From Pseudomonas sp. RIT-PI-S (GTDB lineage Bacteria; Pseudomonadota; Gammaproteobacteria; Pseudomonadales; Pseudomonadaceae), in NCBI RefSeq assembly GCF_025642975.1, contig NZ_JANZKJ010000010.1:62001-126000 (forward strand): 64,000 nt of DNA. The letters run 5' to 3'. A model generated the notes under the pieces. The model did not search any database. It saw only the letters and a list, made by a program, of their open reading frames with translations, and was not told where the DNA came from. Each line of letters begins with the position of its first letter. Within the stretch, counting starts at the first letter, position 1. Below are positions 55,303 through 64,000 of the stretch, one piece after another. Both the position numbers and the translations under genes were made by a program.

Positions 55303-55317
55303 CTTTCGAAACGAAAG
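55303..55317. promoter_or_regulatory. Likely GlmR/DeoR-type operator
   Basis: CTTTCG-AAA-CGAAAG is a perfect 6-3-6 inverted repeat lying between the predicted -10 and the glmR start codon. DeoR-family regulators commonly bind TTTCG/CGAAA-type repeats, so this is a good candidate for self-repression. Binding has not been shown. Confidence 0.55.
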
Positions 55318-55327
55318 CTTGCGCAAC

Positions 55328-56101
55328 ATGACGAAACGCGATACTCCTCAACGGCGCCACGCTATCCTCGCCTTGCTCAATGAGCAGGGTGAGGTAACGG
55401 TGGATGCGCTAGCGCGCCATTTCCAGACTTCCGAAGTGACAGTTCGCAAGGACCTTGGCGCTTTGGAGGCGAACGGCCTTCTATTGCGCCGTTACGGCGG
55501 CGCCGTTCAAATGCCACAGGAAATGATCACTGGACCGAGCCAAAAAGTTTCGGTTCATAAGCAGGCTATCGCCAAGGCTGCGGTCTCGCGGATCAAAGAG
55601 CACGCTCGGATTATTATCGACAGCGGCAGCACTACCGCTGCGATGATCCCGCATCTTGGGCGGCAGCCCGGCTTGGTGGTCATGACCAATTCCCTTCATG
55701 TGGCCACAGCCATCCGCGAATTGGAGCCCGAGCCGGTCCTGTTGATGACAGGTGGGACCTGGGATCCGCATTCAGAATCTTTCCAGGGGCAGGTCGCCGA
55801 GCAAGTGCTGCGCTCTTATGACTTCGACCAGTTGTTCATCGGCGCGGATGGGCTGGACTTGGCCCGCGGTACCACCACTTTCAACGAGTTGTTGGGCCTT
55901 AGCCGCGTTATGGCTGAAGTTGCCCGTGAGGTAATCGTGCTCGCGGAGGCCGACAAGGTTGGCCGGCGCATCCCGAACCTCGAGCTGCCTTGGAGCAGCA
56001 TTCATACCCTTATTACCGATGATCGCCTGCCTGCAGAGGCGCGCGAGCAAATTCAGGCGCGCGGAGTCAGGTTGATCTGCGCGCCCCCCAGCCAGGAGTG
56101 A
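55328..56101 (+). CDS. glmR: DeoR-family regulator GlmR
   Basis: The 257-residue protein has a DeoR helix-turn-helix (about residues 6-58, [33 protein letters not shown]) and a C-terminal sugar-phosphate sensor domain with [16 protein letters not shown] and the motif [15 protein letters not shown]. It sits 4 bases before glmS, as does GlmR (PA5550) in P. aeruginosa, where it affects glmS. I chose the ATG at 55328 because it starts at the conserved domain; an in-frame ATG upstream overlaps the promoter. Amino-sugar phosphates are the probable effectors. Confidence 0.92.
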   Translation: MTKRDTPQRRHAILALLNEQGEVTVDALARHFQTSEVTVRKDLGALEANGLLLRRYGGAVQMPQEMITGPSQKVSVHKQAIAKAAVSRIKEHARIIIDSGSTTAAMIPHLGRQPGLVVMTNSLHVATAIRELEPEPVLLMTGGTWDPHSESFQGQVAEQVLRSYDFDQLFIGADGLDLARGTTTFNELLGLSRVMAEVAREVIVLAEADKVGRRIPNLELPWSSIHTLITDDRLPAEAREQIQARGVRLICAPPSQE

Positions 56102-56105
56102 ACCT

Positions 56106-57938
56106 ATGTGCGGAATCGTTGGCGCCATTGCAGAGCGTAATGTCTCGCCCATCTTGATCGAAGGCCTTAAGCGCCTGGAATACCGTGGCTACGACAGCGC
56201 CGGCGTCGCGTTGGTCACTAACGCCGGTACCCTCGAGCGAGGTCGCCGCTCCGGCAAGGTCAGTGAATTGGAAGCGCTGCTGCGTGAGGAACCGCTCATA
56301 GGGCGCTTGGGTATCGCCCATACTCGCTGGGCTACCCACGGCGCCCCTAATGAGCGCAACGCCCACCCGCACTTTTCCAATGGCCTGGCCGTGGTGCACA
56401 ACGGCATCATCGAAAACCACGAACCCCTGCGTGCCTCGCTCACTTCCCAAGGCTATGTGTTCGAGTCCGAAACCGACACCGAAGTCATCGCCCACCTGCT
56501 GCACCGCGAACTGCAAAGCGCCGGCAGCCTGATCGAGGCGCTGGGCGTTACGGTTAGCCAGCTTCATGGCGCCTATGGCCTGGCAGCGATCAGCCTGGCA
56601 GAGCCAGACACCCTCGTGGCGGCTCGTAGCGGTAGCCCACTCGTGATCGGCCTGGGGCTCGGGGAAAACTTCCTCGCTTCAGATCAGCTGGCACTACGGC
56701 AGGTCACCGACCGGTTCATGTACCTGGAGGAGGGCGACATCGCTCAGATCCGCCAGAACGCCATTCAGGTGTGGACCCGGGAAGGCCAGCCAGTCCAGCG
56801 CGAAGTCGTTCAGTACCATGAAGGCGCTGAAGCGGCAGACAAGGGCGAATACCGCCACTTTATGCTCAAGGAAATTCATGAGCAGCCCAAGGTCGTGCAA
56901 CGCACTCTGGAAGGGCGCCTGGGTCATGAACAAGTGCTGGTAGAAGCATTTGGCCCTACCGCCCCGGCGCTGTTCAAGCGGGTGCGCAATGTACAGATCG
57001 TGGCGTGCGGCACCAGCTACCACGCCGGCATGGTTGCCAAGTATTGGCTGGAAGGGCTGGCCGGGATTCCCTGCCAGGTGGAAGTGGCGAGCGAATTCCG
57101 CTACCGCAAAGTCGTGGTGCCGCAAGACACCCTGTTCGTGACCATTTCCCAGTCTGGCGAAACCGCGGACACCCTGGCCGCGCTACGGCATGGCAAGGCC
57201 ATGGGCTTTGTCGGGAGCCTGGCGATCTGTAATAACGGCATCAGCTCTTTGGTGCGAGAATCCGACCTTACGCTGCTGACCCAGGCGGGCCCGGAAATCG
57301 GTGTTGCCTCCACGAAGGCGTTCACCACTCAACTGGTGGGCCTGATGCTGATGACTCTTGCCCTTGGGCAAGTACAGGGCTCGCTTGAGCACGGCATCGA
57401 GGCCTTGTTGGTGGAGGAGTTGCGTCGGTTGCCGGTTCGCCTGGGCGAGGCGCTGGCCATGGACACCACCGTGGAAAAAGTCGCCGAGCTGTTCGCCGAA
57501 AAACACCACACCCTGTTCCTCGGCCGCGGCGCGCAATTCCCGGTGGCCATGGAAGGGGCGTTAAAGCTTAAGGAAATCTCCTACATTCACGCCGAAGCCT
57601 ACCCGGCAGGCGAACTCAAACACGGCCCACTGGCACTGGTGGACGCCGATATGCCGGTAGTCACCGTTGCGCCTAACAACGCGCTGCTGGAAAAGCTCAA
57701 ATCCAACCTGCAAGAAGTGCGTGCGCGCGGTGGTGAACTGGTGGTGTTTGCTGACGTCGACGCACAACTGAGCAACGGCCCGGGCACTACCGTAGTTGCA
57801 ATGCCGCATATCATCGATGCACTGGCACCCATCCTTTACACCGTGCCGCTGCAGTTGCTGTCCTATTACGTGGCTGTGCTTAAGGGAACGGATGTGGACC
57901 AGCCGCGGAATTTGGCGAAGTCTGTGACGGTGGAGTGA
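56106..57938 (+). CDS. glmS: Glutamine-fructose-6-phosphate aminotransferase (isomerizing)
   Basis: GlmS (610 residues) makes glucosamine 6-phosphate from fructose 6-phosphate and glutamine, the entry to amino-sugar synthesis. The N-terminal glutaminase has nucleophile C2 ([10 protein letters not shown]) and [11 protein letters not shown]. The two SIS domains include [15 protein letters not shown] and [13 protein letters not shown]. The C-terminus [13 protein letters not shown] is the catalytic loop end. No ribozyme-like leader is visible; the 4-base gap to glmR implies co-transcription. The region just downstream of glmS is the usual Tn7 target, and it is empty here. Confidence 0.99.
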   Translation: MCGIVGAIAERNVSPILIEGLKRLEYRGYDSAGVALVTNAGTLERGRRSGKVSELEALLREEPLIGRLGIAHTRWATHGAPNERNAHPHFSNGLAVVHNGIIENHEPLRASLTSQGYVFESETDTEVIAHLLHRELQSAGSLIEALGVTVSQLHGAYGLAAISLAEPDTLVAARSGSPLVIGLGLGENFLASDQLALRQVTDRFMYLEEGDIAQIRQNAIQVWTREGQPVQREVVQYHEGAEAADKGEYRHFMLKEIHEQPKVVQRTLEGRLGHEQVLVEAFGPTAPALFKRVRNVQIVACGTSYHAGMVAKYWLEGLAGIPCQVEVASEFRYRKVVVPQDTLFVTISQSGETADTLAALRHGKAMGFVGSLAICNNGISSLVRESDLTLLTQAGPEIGVASTKAFTTQLVGLMLMTLALGQVQGSLEHGIEALLVEELRRLPVRLGEALAMDTTVEKVAELFAEKHHTLFLGRGAQFPVAMEGALKLKEISYIHAEAYPAGELKHGPLALVDADMPVVTVAPNNALLEKLKSNLQEVRARGGELVVFADVDAQLSNGPGTTVVAMPHIIDALAPILYTVPLQLLSYYVAVLKGTDVDQPRNLAKSVTVE

Positions 57939-58037
57939 GGAGGGCGGCGTAATCTCGGTGAGCTTTGGGGGATGTGACTTCATTTCCCAAGGCTATTCAC
58001 CAATGGCTCCGTTACTCTTTTCTATACTGTCGGCTGC

Positions 58038-59477
58038 TCATAACACCGGCGAAATCAACCTAGCTACTCTCATACCAAGCTTTAACACCCGGTGCGTATT
58101 TCGACTGTCCGCCACGGTCATTTCCTTGGCCTGGGCGAAATCCTCTTCCAGCATGGCCGCGACTTCTGCCGTGAACGCTGCATCAATGGTCAGCAACATA
58201 ACTTCGAAATTCAGGCGGAAGGAGCGGTTGTCCAAGTTGGCGCTGCCAATCGCGCTGATGTCGTCGTCCACCAGCACGACCTTCTGATGCAGAAACCCCG
58301 GCTGATATCGGAAGATACGAATGCCGGCGCGTACGGCTTCGCTGGCATACAGGCTGGACGCCGCATAGACCACGCGGTGGTCGGGGCGAGACGGTAGCAA
58401 TATCCGTACGTCGACGTTTTTCATAACTGCAAGCCTAAGGGCAGCGAATACCGCCTCGTCAGGGACGAAATACGGTGAAGTTATCCACACTCGTCGCTGG
58501 GCGCTGTTGATGGCTTCGATGAAGAACAACGCGCAGGTCTCCTGCGGGTCGGCTGGCCCGGTGGGCAGCACTTGGCACAGTGCGCCTTCTTCTGGATAGG
58601 CTTCAGGCAACAGCAGGGGAGGAAGCTCACGCGCGGCCCAAAACCAATCTTCGGCAAAGCTTTCCTGTAGGCACGCTACAGCGGGGCCGGTAACCCACAC
58701 ATGGGTATCTCGCCATGGGCTCAGTGGAGGGCGGTCGCCTAGGTACTCGTCGCCTACATTATGGCCACCCAGAAAGCCGATTTTACCGTCCACAACAACA
58801 ATCTTGCGATGGTTGCGGAAGTTGACCTGAAAGCGATTCAAGCCCGCTCTTCCTGCCGAGAATGCATGAACCTGTATGCCGGCTCGCCTGAGCGTATCCA
58901 CATAATGCCGTGGTAGGGCATGGCTGCCGATGCGGTCGAACAGCAGGTGAATCGCTACGCCTTGCCCGGCTTTTTCAAGCAGTGCGGCCTGGAGGCGTCG
59001 GCCGATCAGATCGTCATGGATGATAAAGAACTGGATGAGAATGACCTGCTCTGCTTCCCGGATCGCCTCTAGAATGTGCTGGAAGGTGGCTTCTCCGTTA
59101 ATCAACAGGCCCACCGCATTGTTCGCTAGGCAGGGCATCCGCCCAAGCCGCGGCAGGGCGCGTAAGCCTGCATACGCTGGCGATGCCTTGGCCGCCAGTG
59201 CCTCCTCAACCCAAGGGCGCCAATTCAGATGAGCAATGGCATCTTGCATCTCCCGATTCGCTTGGCGCCGCGCGTCGATGTATTCATCGAAGGTGCTTCG
59301 GCCGAATACCAGGTAGGGCAACAGGGTGAAATACGGAATGAAAAACAAAGACATCGCCCAGGCGATGGCGCCTTGCGCTGTCCGCACGCTTAGCAGAGCG
59401 TGAACGGCCGCGATAGCGCCAACGCTGTGGATAATTGCGAGCAGGTAACCGAAAAACGCTGCGCTGTGGGTGTCCAT
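58038..59477 (-). CDS. cls: Cardiolipin synthase
   Basis: The 479-residue phospholipase-D-family enzyme joins two phosphatidylglycerols to make cardiolipin. Two N-terminal membrane segments (about 5-25 and 35-60) come before the catalytic domain. Both HKD motifs are intact: HRKIVVVD starting at H223 and HQKVVLVD starting at H397. I prefer the ATG at 59477 (MDTHSAAF), which gives the usual family length; an in-frame ATG at 59492 is also possible. It converges on glmS across a 99-base gap without a clear terminator. Confidence 0.95.
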   Translation of the reverse strand: MDTHSAAFFGYLLAIIHSVGAIAAVHALLSVRTAQGAIAWAMSLFFIPYFTLLPYLVFGRSTFDEYIDARRQANREMQDAIAHLNWRPWVEEALAAKASPAYAGLRALPRLGRMPCLANNAVGLLINGEATFQHILEAIREAEQVILIQFFIIHDDLIGRRLQAALLEKAGQGVAIHLLFDRIGSHALPRHYVDTLRRAGIQVHAFSAGRAGLNRFQVNFRNHRKIVVVDGKIGFLGGHNVGDEYLGDRPPLSPWRDTHVWVTGPAVACLQESFAEDWFWAARELPPLLLPEAYPEEGALCQVLPTGPADPQETCALFFIEAINSAQRRVWITSPYFVPDEAVFAALRLAVMKNVDVRILLPSRPDHRVVYAASSLYASEAVRAGIRIFRYQPGFLHQKVVLVDDDISAIGSANLDNRSFRLNFEVMLLTIDAAFTAEVAAMLEEDFAQAKEMTVADSRNTHRVLKLGMRVARLISPVL

Positions 59478-59602
59478 GTAATGCCCATGCATCCTGGCTT
59501 GTTATGTGTCTATGACTATGGGGCAGTTCAAATGTGCAGCCCAGCTTGCTGCAACATATGACACCCTATGACGTCCAAGTGATGGACATTGAGGAGCCGG
59601 AC

Positions 59603-60130
59603 ATGAAGGTAATTGGGGCGATTGCACTGTTGGCAGCGATGAGCGTGGCGGTAGAAGCTCAGGCGCAAATGTTGCAGCCGGGGCTATGGGAATTGACTAC
59701 TAGCAATATGGAAGTCGAGGGCAAGCCCCTACCGGACATGCAGCTGATGCTTGGGCAGTTGCGCAACCTGCCGCCGGAACAGCGGGCAATGATGGAGCAA
59801 ATGCTCGCCAAACAGGGTATTACCGTAGGTGGTAACGGCATTCGTTCGTGCCTCACCCCACAGCAGGTCAAGGCGAACGACATACCGTTGCAAGATCCGC
59901 AGTCCGGTTGTACTCAACGAATCACTGAGCGGAACGGTAACGTCTGGAAGTTCTCTTTTACTTGCCCTAAAGCTCAAGGCGCGGGCGAAGCGACTTTCCT
60001 TAACGATCGAGAATTTACAACCCAGGTGGCAGGAACCTTTAATACCACCGGCACCAATCAACGTGGAAGCATGCAAACCCGAGCGGTTTGGTTAGGCGCT
60101 AACTGCGGCACGGTAAAGCCTCGCCAATAG
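59603..60130 (+). CDS. Exported DUF3617 protein
   Basis: The 175-residue product has a signal peptide (MKVIGAIALLAAMSVAVEAQAQ) followed by the DUF3617 layout: LQPGLWELTTSNMEV, CLTPQQVKA, a central GCTQRI, and a C-terminal beta-rich half. Four cysteines suggest two disulfides in the periplasm. No function is known for the family. I chose the ATG at 59603 with its GAGGAG site; longer upstream starts lack homology. The stop codon overlaps the third parS-like site. Confidence 0.88.
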   Translation: MKVIGAIALLAAMSVAVEAQAQMLQPGLWELTTSNMEVEGKPLPDMQLMLGQLRNLPPEQRAMMEQMLAKQGITVGGNGIRSCLTPQQVKANDIPLQDPQSGCTQRITERNGNVWKFSFTCPKAQGAGEATFLNDREFTTQVAGTFNTTGTNQRGSMQTRAVWLGANCGTVKPRQ

Positions 60131-60144
60131 TTCCACGTGGAACA
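60129..60144. other. parS: parS centromere site (one mismatch)
   Basis: AGTTCCACGTGGAACA differs from the consensus only at its first base. It overlaps the stop codon of the DUF3617 gene and lies in the 18-base gap before a convergent gene, about 22 kb to the right of oriC. Confidence 0.83.
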
Positions 60145-60148
60145 TCCG

Positions 60149-60523
60149 TCAAGGCGTTGTCCATTTCCCCGCGCTACGTGTTTCACAAAACGGCTTCAGG
60201 AAGCGCGCGTCGCTGGCGACGCCGTAATAATGAACGTCCTGCCGGTAGGGCATATTGTCGACGTGAGCATCGTTGCAGATGCCAAAGGCACCGGCAGGGC
60301 AGCGGTCGACATAGGTGACCTCGACCTTCTGATCTTTCAATTGGGGCCTGCAGAAGCCCTCGGTGAATAGATGCTCCGGAATATTGCGGTTTTCCTGGCA
60401 CACCTTGACGTCTAGATGATCACCTTGGCTATGCACTACACAGGCCTGGGCAAAGGCTTGTAGGGATACGCTCATCGAGAGGATGATGACGCCCATCCGG
60501 GCAACGCTGCGTAAAACAGGCAT
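60149..60523 (-). CDS. Small exported cysteine-rich protein
   Basis: The 124-residue product has a signal peptide (about 1-25, core VIILSMSVSLQAFA). The mature part has about six cysteines and motifs FCRPQLKDQKVEVTYVDRCP and FGICNDAHVDNMPYRQDVHYY. I do not recognise a named family. Disulfide-bonded periplasmic location is likely. The ATG at 60523 overlaps the start codon of the divergent CobW gene; a second ATG 27 bases inside (60496) would still leave a signal peptide. Confidence 0.75.
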   Translation of the reverse strand: MPVLRSVARMGVIILSMSVSLQAFAQACVVHSQGDHLDVKVCQENRNIPEHLFTEGFCRPQLKDQKVEVTYVDRCPAGAFGICNDAHVDNMPYRQDVHYYGVASDARFLKPFCETRSAGKWTTP

Positions 60524-61469
60524 GTTTAAAAATATTCCTACCTATGTGCTAGCTGGGCCGCTGGGCGCCGGTAAAACCACGGTAGTTCAGCACTGGCTGC
60601 GCCAGCGTCCTGCCGCTGAACATTGGGCCGTCATGGTTAACGAATTCGGCGACATCGGATTAGACGCAGCGCTTTTGCAAGCTGACACGAATGGTATCGC
60701 AGTCGCGCAGATCACGGGCGGTTGCGTGTGCTGTGTCAATGGGGCGCCTTTTACTGTCGCATTGAGCCGTCTTATTCGAAGCGCCAAGCCTGATCGCCTG
60801 CTTATAGAACTTTCGGGCCTGAGCCACCCGCAGATGCTGTTTCAGCAATTACAGGCCGCGCCTTGGGCTGGCGTATTGGACCTACAGCCGTTGGTGGTGG
60901 TGCTCGATGGCCTGGCGCTTCGTGAAGGCGGCGAGCTGCCTGGCAGGGTACAGGCAGCGTTAACAGGCGCTTATGTCCTCGTCATCAACAAGGCCGACGC
61001 GGTTCCAGCGGATCAACGAGCCGCCGTTGAACACCGTATTGGACACCCGGGGCTGTGGATAACCCAGGGTCAACTGGACTGGCTAGAAATGTCCACAAGC
61101 CCGGCCGACCCAACGCCGCCAGCTCGACCACACTTCCGTCCCGCGTCGACGGCCCTTTTGGGGCTCGAACGCGGATCTTCCCCCGAGCAAGCGTGGAGCA
61201 TCGGCTGGTGCGCGGCGCCAGAGCAGTTGATCGACCTGGAAGGGGTTGAGGCCTTTCTAAAAAGATGGCCGTGGGCGCGTGCAAAGATGATTATCCACAG
61301 CCCGCAGGGGTGGCAGTCGGCAAACGTGCTTGCAGGGCATGAGCCCAAATGGCGGCCCAGTGAATGGCGTCGTGATAGCCGGCTTGAGTTGATTTTCAGC
61401 GCCCGGCAATCTGAGTTGCACGCCGAGCAGCTCGCCAGAGAGTGGGAAGCCTGCCTGCTGGCGCTCTAG
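60522..61469 (+). CDS. CobW/G3E-family GTPase (metallochaperone-like)
   Basis: The 315-residue product is a G3E-family P-loop GTPase of the CobW/YeiR group. It has the P-loop GPLGAGKTT near residue 12, the metal-binding CXCC motif in GGCVCC (about residue 80), and NKAD for guanine recognition. A CobW C-terminal domain follows (about 220-315). Relatives deliver zinc or cobalt to enzymes. I chose the ATG at 60522 because homologues begin at this point; an in-frame ATG at 60486 has a better ribosome-binding site but lies inside the divergent gene. Confidence 0.88.
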   Translation: MFKNIPTYVLAGPLGAGKTTVVQHWLRQRPAAEHWAVMVNEFGDIGLDAALLQADTNGIAVAQITGGCVCCVNGAPFTVALSRLIRSAKPDRLLIELSGLSHPQMLFQQLQAAPWAGVLDLQPLVVVLDGLALREGGELPGRVQAALTGAYVLVINKADAVPADQRAAVEHRIGHPGLWITQGQLDWLEMSTSPADPTPPARPHFRPASTALLGLERGSSPEQAWSIGWCAAPEQLIDLEGVEAFLKRWPWARAKMIIHSPQGWQSANVLAGHEPKWRPSEWRRDSRLELIFSARQSELHAEQLAREWEACLLAL

Positions 61470-61859
61470 TCAGGGCCGAGTGCGCTTGTGGGTCTGTCGC
61501 CACTCGCTGAGCTCGATGATCTCGGCGGTGGGGTGCTTTTTGATCTCGAATGGGTAGGGCGCCAGTTCGATGTGCGCCGAGTGAGGGCCGAACTGGGTGA
61601 TGGTGCCAGGGTGGCGTTGTTCGCCGGTAACGGTGAACTCAAAACCGTACACGCGGGCGAAACGCTTGCGGCCCTTGGCGTCACGGACGAGTGCGAAACG
61701 CTTGAAGGCGACATTGTCATCAAGCAGATCGAGGTCGAGGTTGCTGCAATGAGTTCGCACCTTCGCCAAGGCTTTTTCCCTCAGCCCATGGTTGTGCCAG
61801 AACCAAGCCCCAGCACACGCCAACACCAAGAGCACGGCAAGATTTTCGAGGGTTAACAT
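61470..61859 (-). CDS. DUF3301 membrane protein
   Basis: The 129-residue protein has one N-terminal membrane helix (about 4-21) followed by a basic, then beta-rich cytoplasmic domain with [20 protein letters not shown] and [19 protein letters not shown] [17 protein letters not shown]. This matches DUF3301, a family with no known role. I chose the ATG at 61859, which has GGAG 9 bases upstream; an ATG 15 bases earlier overlaps that site. It converges on the CobW gene with no gap. Confidence 0.88.
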   Translation of the reverse strand: MLTLENLAVLLVLACAGAWFWHNHGLREKALAKVRTHCSNLDLDLLDDNVAFKRFALVRDAKGRKRFARVYGFEFTVTGEQRHPGTITQFGPHSAHIELAPYPFEIKKHPTAEIIELSEWRQTHKRTRP

Positions 61860-61975
61860 CGACAAAAGCTCCATCTGGACTCGCTCAGCTTAACTGCCTG
61901 CCCGGTCTGTCGTACAGCACGCTTTTCACGCAATATAGGACATCCGAAACCGCCTTTGATGCTCTGGAATATCCA

Positions 61976-62842
61976 ATGAAACGCACCCCTCATCTGCTCG
62001 CCATTCAGTCCCACGTGGTATTTGGCCACGCCGGCAACAGTGCGGCGGTGTTTGCAATGCAGCGCATTGGGGTAAATGTGTGGCCACTCAACACGGTGCA
62101 GTTTTCCAACCACACACAGTATGGTCAGTGGACTGGAGATGTGTTGCCCGCTCAGCAAATTCCTGAGCTGGTACGCGGTATTGCGACCATTGGCGAGTTG
62201 GGCAACTGCGATGCCGTACTTTCCGGTTATCTAGGCAGCTCTGAACAGGGCAAGGCGATTCTCGAAGTTGTGGCAGCGGTAAAGGCCGCTAACCCGCGAG
62301 CCCTTTACATATGCGATCCCGTGATGGGGCACGCTGAAAAAGGTTGTGTCGTGGCGCCAGAGGTCACTGATTTTCTGCTCGCAGGCGCCCTGCCGCGGGC
62401 TGACGTGCTCTGCCCTAACCAGCTAGAGCTAAACACCTTTCTAGGCCGCACTGCCGAAACGCTTCAGGACTGTGTGGCCATGGCCCGTTCATTGCTCGAA
62501 CGCGGCCCGAAAATGGTAATGGTCAAGCACCTTTCCTATCGAGACAAACAGCCCCAGGATTTCGAGATGCTGCTGGTAACAGCCTCGGGCAGCTGGCATC
62601 TGCGCCGCCCCTTACTGGCGTTCCCACGCCAGCCGGTAGGCGTTGGGGATCTGACCTCTGGGCTGTTCATTTCTCGCCTGTTGTTGGGAGACGAGCCAGT
62701 TGCCGCGTTCGAGTTCACCGCGGCGGCGGTGCATGAGGTGATGCTGGAAACCCAGGCCTGCGCCAGCTACGAGCTGCAGCTGATAAGGGCGCAGGACCGG
62801 ATCGCTCATCCGCGTGTGATCTTCGAGGCGACCCGGCTGTAG
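61976..62842 (+). CDS. pdxY: Pyridoxal kinase PdxY
   Basis: PdxY (288 residues) phosphorylates pyridoxal to pyridoxal 5'-phosphate in the vitamin B6 salvage pathway. Family motifs are [20 protein letters not shown] at the N-terminus, CDPVMGH in the centre, and the catalytic [15 protein letters not shown]. The pattern GVGD replaces the usual GTGD of the ribokinase family, as in other PdxY. It converges with the thioesterase gene, 2 bases apart. Confidence 0.96.
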   Translation: MKRTPHLLAIQSHVVFGHAGNSAAVFAMQRIGVNVWPLNTVQFSNHTQYGQWTGDVLPAQQIPELVRGIATIGELGNCDAVLSGYLGSSEQGKAILEVVAAVKAANPRALYICDPVMGHAEKGCVVAPEVTDFLLAGALPRADVLCPNQLELNTFLGRTAETLQDCVAMARSLLERGPKMVMVKHLSYRDKQPQDFEMLLVTASGSWHLRRPLLAFPRQPVGVGDLTSGLFISRLLLGDEPVAAFEFTAAAVHEVMLETQACASYELQLIRAQDRIAHPRVIFEATRL

Positions 62843-62844
62843 CC

Positions 62845-63330
62845 TCACACGCCGTCGGCTTTGAGCTCCTGATAACGCTGCTCCAGTTCCTGCCGGATCT
62901 GCCGTCGCTGACGGCCCTGGGCGAAGCGGCGCTTTTCTTCGCTGGTCTGTGGGGTAAGCGGTGGCACCGGGGCGGTCCGCCGTTGCTCGTCCATGGCCAC
63001 CATGGTGAAGAAGCAGCTGTTGGTGTGCCGCACACTGCGCTGCTGAATGTTTTCCGTCACTACCTTGATGCCCACCTCCATCGAGGTATTGCCCGTGTAG
63101 TTCACCGAGGCTAGGAAAGTGACCAGCTCTCCCACGTGGATAGGCTCGCGGAAAATCACTTGATCGACCGATAGCGTGACCACATAACGCCCGGCATAGC
63201 GGCTAGCGCAGGCGTAGGCCACCTCGTCCAAGTACTTGAGCAGTGTGCCGCCATGAACGTTACCGGAAAAATTTGCCATATCCGGGGTCATCAGTACGGT
63301 CATCGTCAACTGAGCGTTTCCAGGTTCCAT
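62845..63330 (-). CDS. Acyl-CoA thioesterase (hotdog fold, YciA/BACH type)
   Basis: The 161-residue protein has the hotdog thioesterase signature: MANFSGNVHGGTLLKYLDE, in which the Asn/His-Gly-Gly region forms the active site, then SVDQVIFREPIHVGELVTF. A charged C-terminal helical tail follows (about 130-161). It probably hydrolyses medium or long acyl-CoA in the cytoplasm. Substrate range cannot be read from sequence. Confidence 0.93.
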   Translation of the reverse strand: MEPGNAQLTMTVLMTPDMANFSGNVHGGTLLKYLDEVAYACASRYAGRYVVTLSVDQVIFREPIHVGELVTFLASVNYTGNTSMEVGIKVVTENIQQRSVRHTNSCFFTMVAMDEQRRTAPVPPLTPQTSEEKRRFAQGRQRRQIRQELEQRYQELKADGV

Positions 63331-63522
63331 AGTGTGCTCGCGTGAGTAAAAGGGCCTATCGGGCTACAGAGTGCTGACGCGATGTTCGGGTGATCCGTCA
63401 CTGCCCCTTACACTTTACTAGCGTTGTTCAGTGCAACTCTGTTTCGGCATATTGCCAAGCCGTCGGGTACCTTCCAAGCGGTGTTAGGGTGGGCACTTTT
63501 CCTACGACCGGAGTGTACCAAA

Positions 63523-64000
63523 GTGCACGCTATCGCCTTCATTCAGGACCTGGCCGTGATCATGCTGGTTGCCGGGATCGTCACGGTGATCTTCCATCGT
63601 CTCAAACAGCCTGTCGTGCTCGGTTACATCGCCGCAGGCTTCATCATCGGCCCGCATACCCCACCGTTCGGCTTCATCCATGATGAAGATACCATCAAGA
63701 TCCTGGCGGAGCTGGGCGTGGTATTCCTGATGTTCTGTCTGGGATTGGAATTCAGCCTGCGCAAGCTATTCAAGGTTGGCGCCACGGCCTTCGTCGCGGC
63801 CCTGCTGGAGATCACCTTGATGATCTGGGTGGGCTATGAGATTGGCCATGCCTTTGGCTGGGGCACCATGGATGCATTGTTCCTGGGTGCGATCCTTGCC
63901 ATCTCCTCAACCACCATCATCGTCAAGGCACTCAACGATCTGAACATGAAGCATCAGCGCTTTGCGCAGCTGATCTTTGGTGTACTGATCGTCGAAGACA
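63523..64000 (+). CDS. Monovalent cation:proton antiporter-2 (Kef family), 5' part
   Basis: The gene runs off the window edge; about 159 codons are visible. The start is GTG at 63523 with GGAG 9 bases upstream. The visible protein is hydrophobic with several helices, and shows LGYIAAGFIIGP, LGVVFLMFCLGLEFSLRKL and ILAISSTTIIVKAL, all typical of the CPA2 Kef-type K+/H+ antiporter. Whether it carries a C-terminal TrkA-N domain lies outside the window. Confidence 0.9.
   Translation, partial: MHAIAFIQDLAVIMLVAGIVTVIFHRLKQPVVLGYIAAGFIIGPHTPPFGFIHDEDTIKILAELGVVFLMFCLGLEFSLRKLFKVGATAFVAALLEITLMIWVGYEIGHAFGWGTMDALFLGAILAISSTTIIVKALNDLNMKHQRFAQLIFGVLIVED

Noticed and set aside
56101..56106. A glmS-type ribozyme upstream of glmS
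   Set aside because: Only 4 bases separate glmR and glmS, leaving no room for one, and such ribozymes are found in Gram-positive bacteria.
57939..58037. Tn7-like insertion downstream of glmS
   Set aside because: The gap to the cardiolipin synthase gene is 99 bases with no transposon ends or duplicated target.

Overview
The window is the replication-origin region of a Pseudomonas chromosome. The gene order from gyrB-recF-dnaN-dnaA through rpmH-rnpA-yidD-yidC-mnmE to mnmG-rsmG-parA-parB, the atp operon, glmU and glmS is the classic gamma-proteobacterial/Pseudomonas origin block. Many proteins read as typical Pseudomonas versions (TrpI next to trpBA, HtrB-like acyltransferase, GlmR, RcnB/CigR-like protein). 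Base composition is GC-rich. The species cannot be fixed from sequence reading alone; the P. putida/P. fluorescens groups are the most likely.

Left arm (1-24.8 kb): a YqjD/ElaB-like membrane protein, trpI diverging from trpBA, and an RcnB/CigR-like exported protein. Next is a choline-O-sulfate module: a LysR regulator with a small coupled gene, diverging from betC and choX. Housekeeping genes follow: aroE, hemF, qor, tsaC, dprA, a LysM protein, def-fmt-rsmB-trkA, a TPR protein, an HtrB-like acyltransferase, tag, glyQS, gmhB and plsC.

Accessory block (24.8-31.2 kb): between plsC and gyrB, which are close neighbours in P. aeruginosa, sit an MFS transporter, a GMC oxidoreductase, a LysR regulator, an Lrp/AsnC regulator and a 363-residue protein that I cannot assign. 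This is the least explained part of the window.

Origin core (31.2-46.5 kb): gyrB, recF, dnaN and dnaA on the minus strand; oriC with DnaA boxes and an AT-rich stretch between dnaA and rpmH; then rpmH, rnpA, yidD, yidC and mnmE on the plus strand. A second DnaA-box/AT-rich region lies between mnmE and mnmG, followed by rsmG, parA and parB. Two parS-type palindromes lie inside recF and a third at 60.1 kb, so ParAB and its sites are all present.

Right arm (46.5-64 kb): atpIBEFHAGDC with a clear sigma70-type promoter, glmU, glmR (DeoR family) with a likely self-operator, glmS, cardiolipin synthase, a DUF3617 protein, a small Cys-rich exported protein, a CobW-type GTPase, a DUF3301 protein, pdxY, a hotdog thioesterase and the start of a Kef-type antiporter cut by the window edge.

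No rRNA, tRNA, CRISPR array, prophage or insertion sequence was found. The first 142 bases hold no coding region that I can support. The two gene-free stretches above 300 bases (37398-37957 and 41862-42299) are both origin-like and are described as features.
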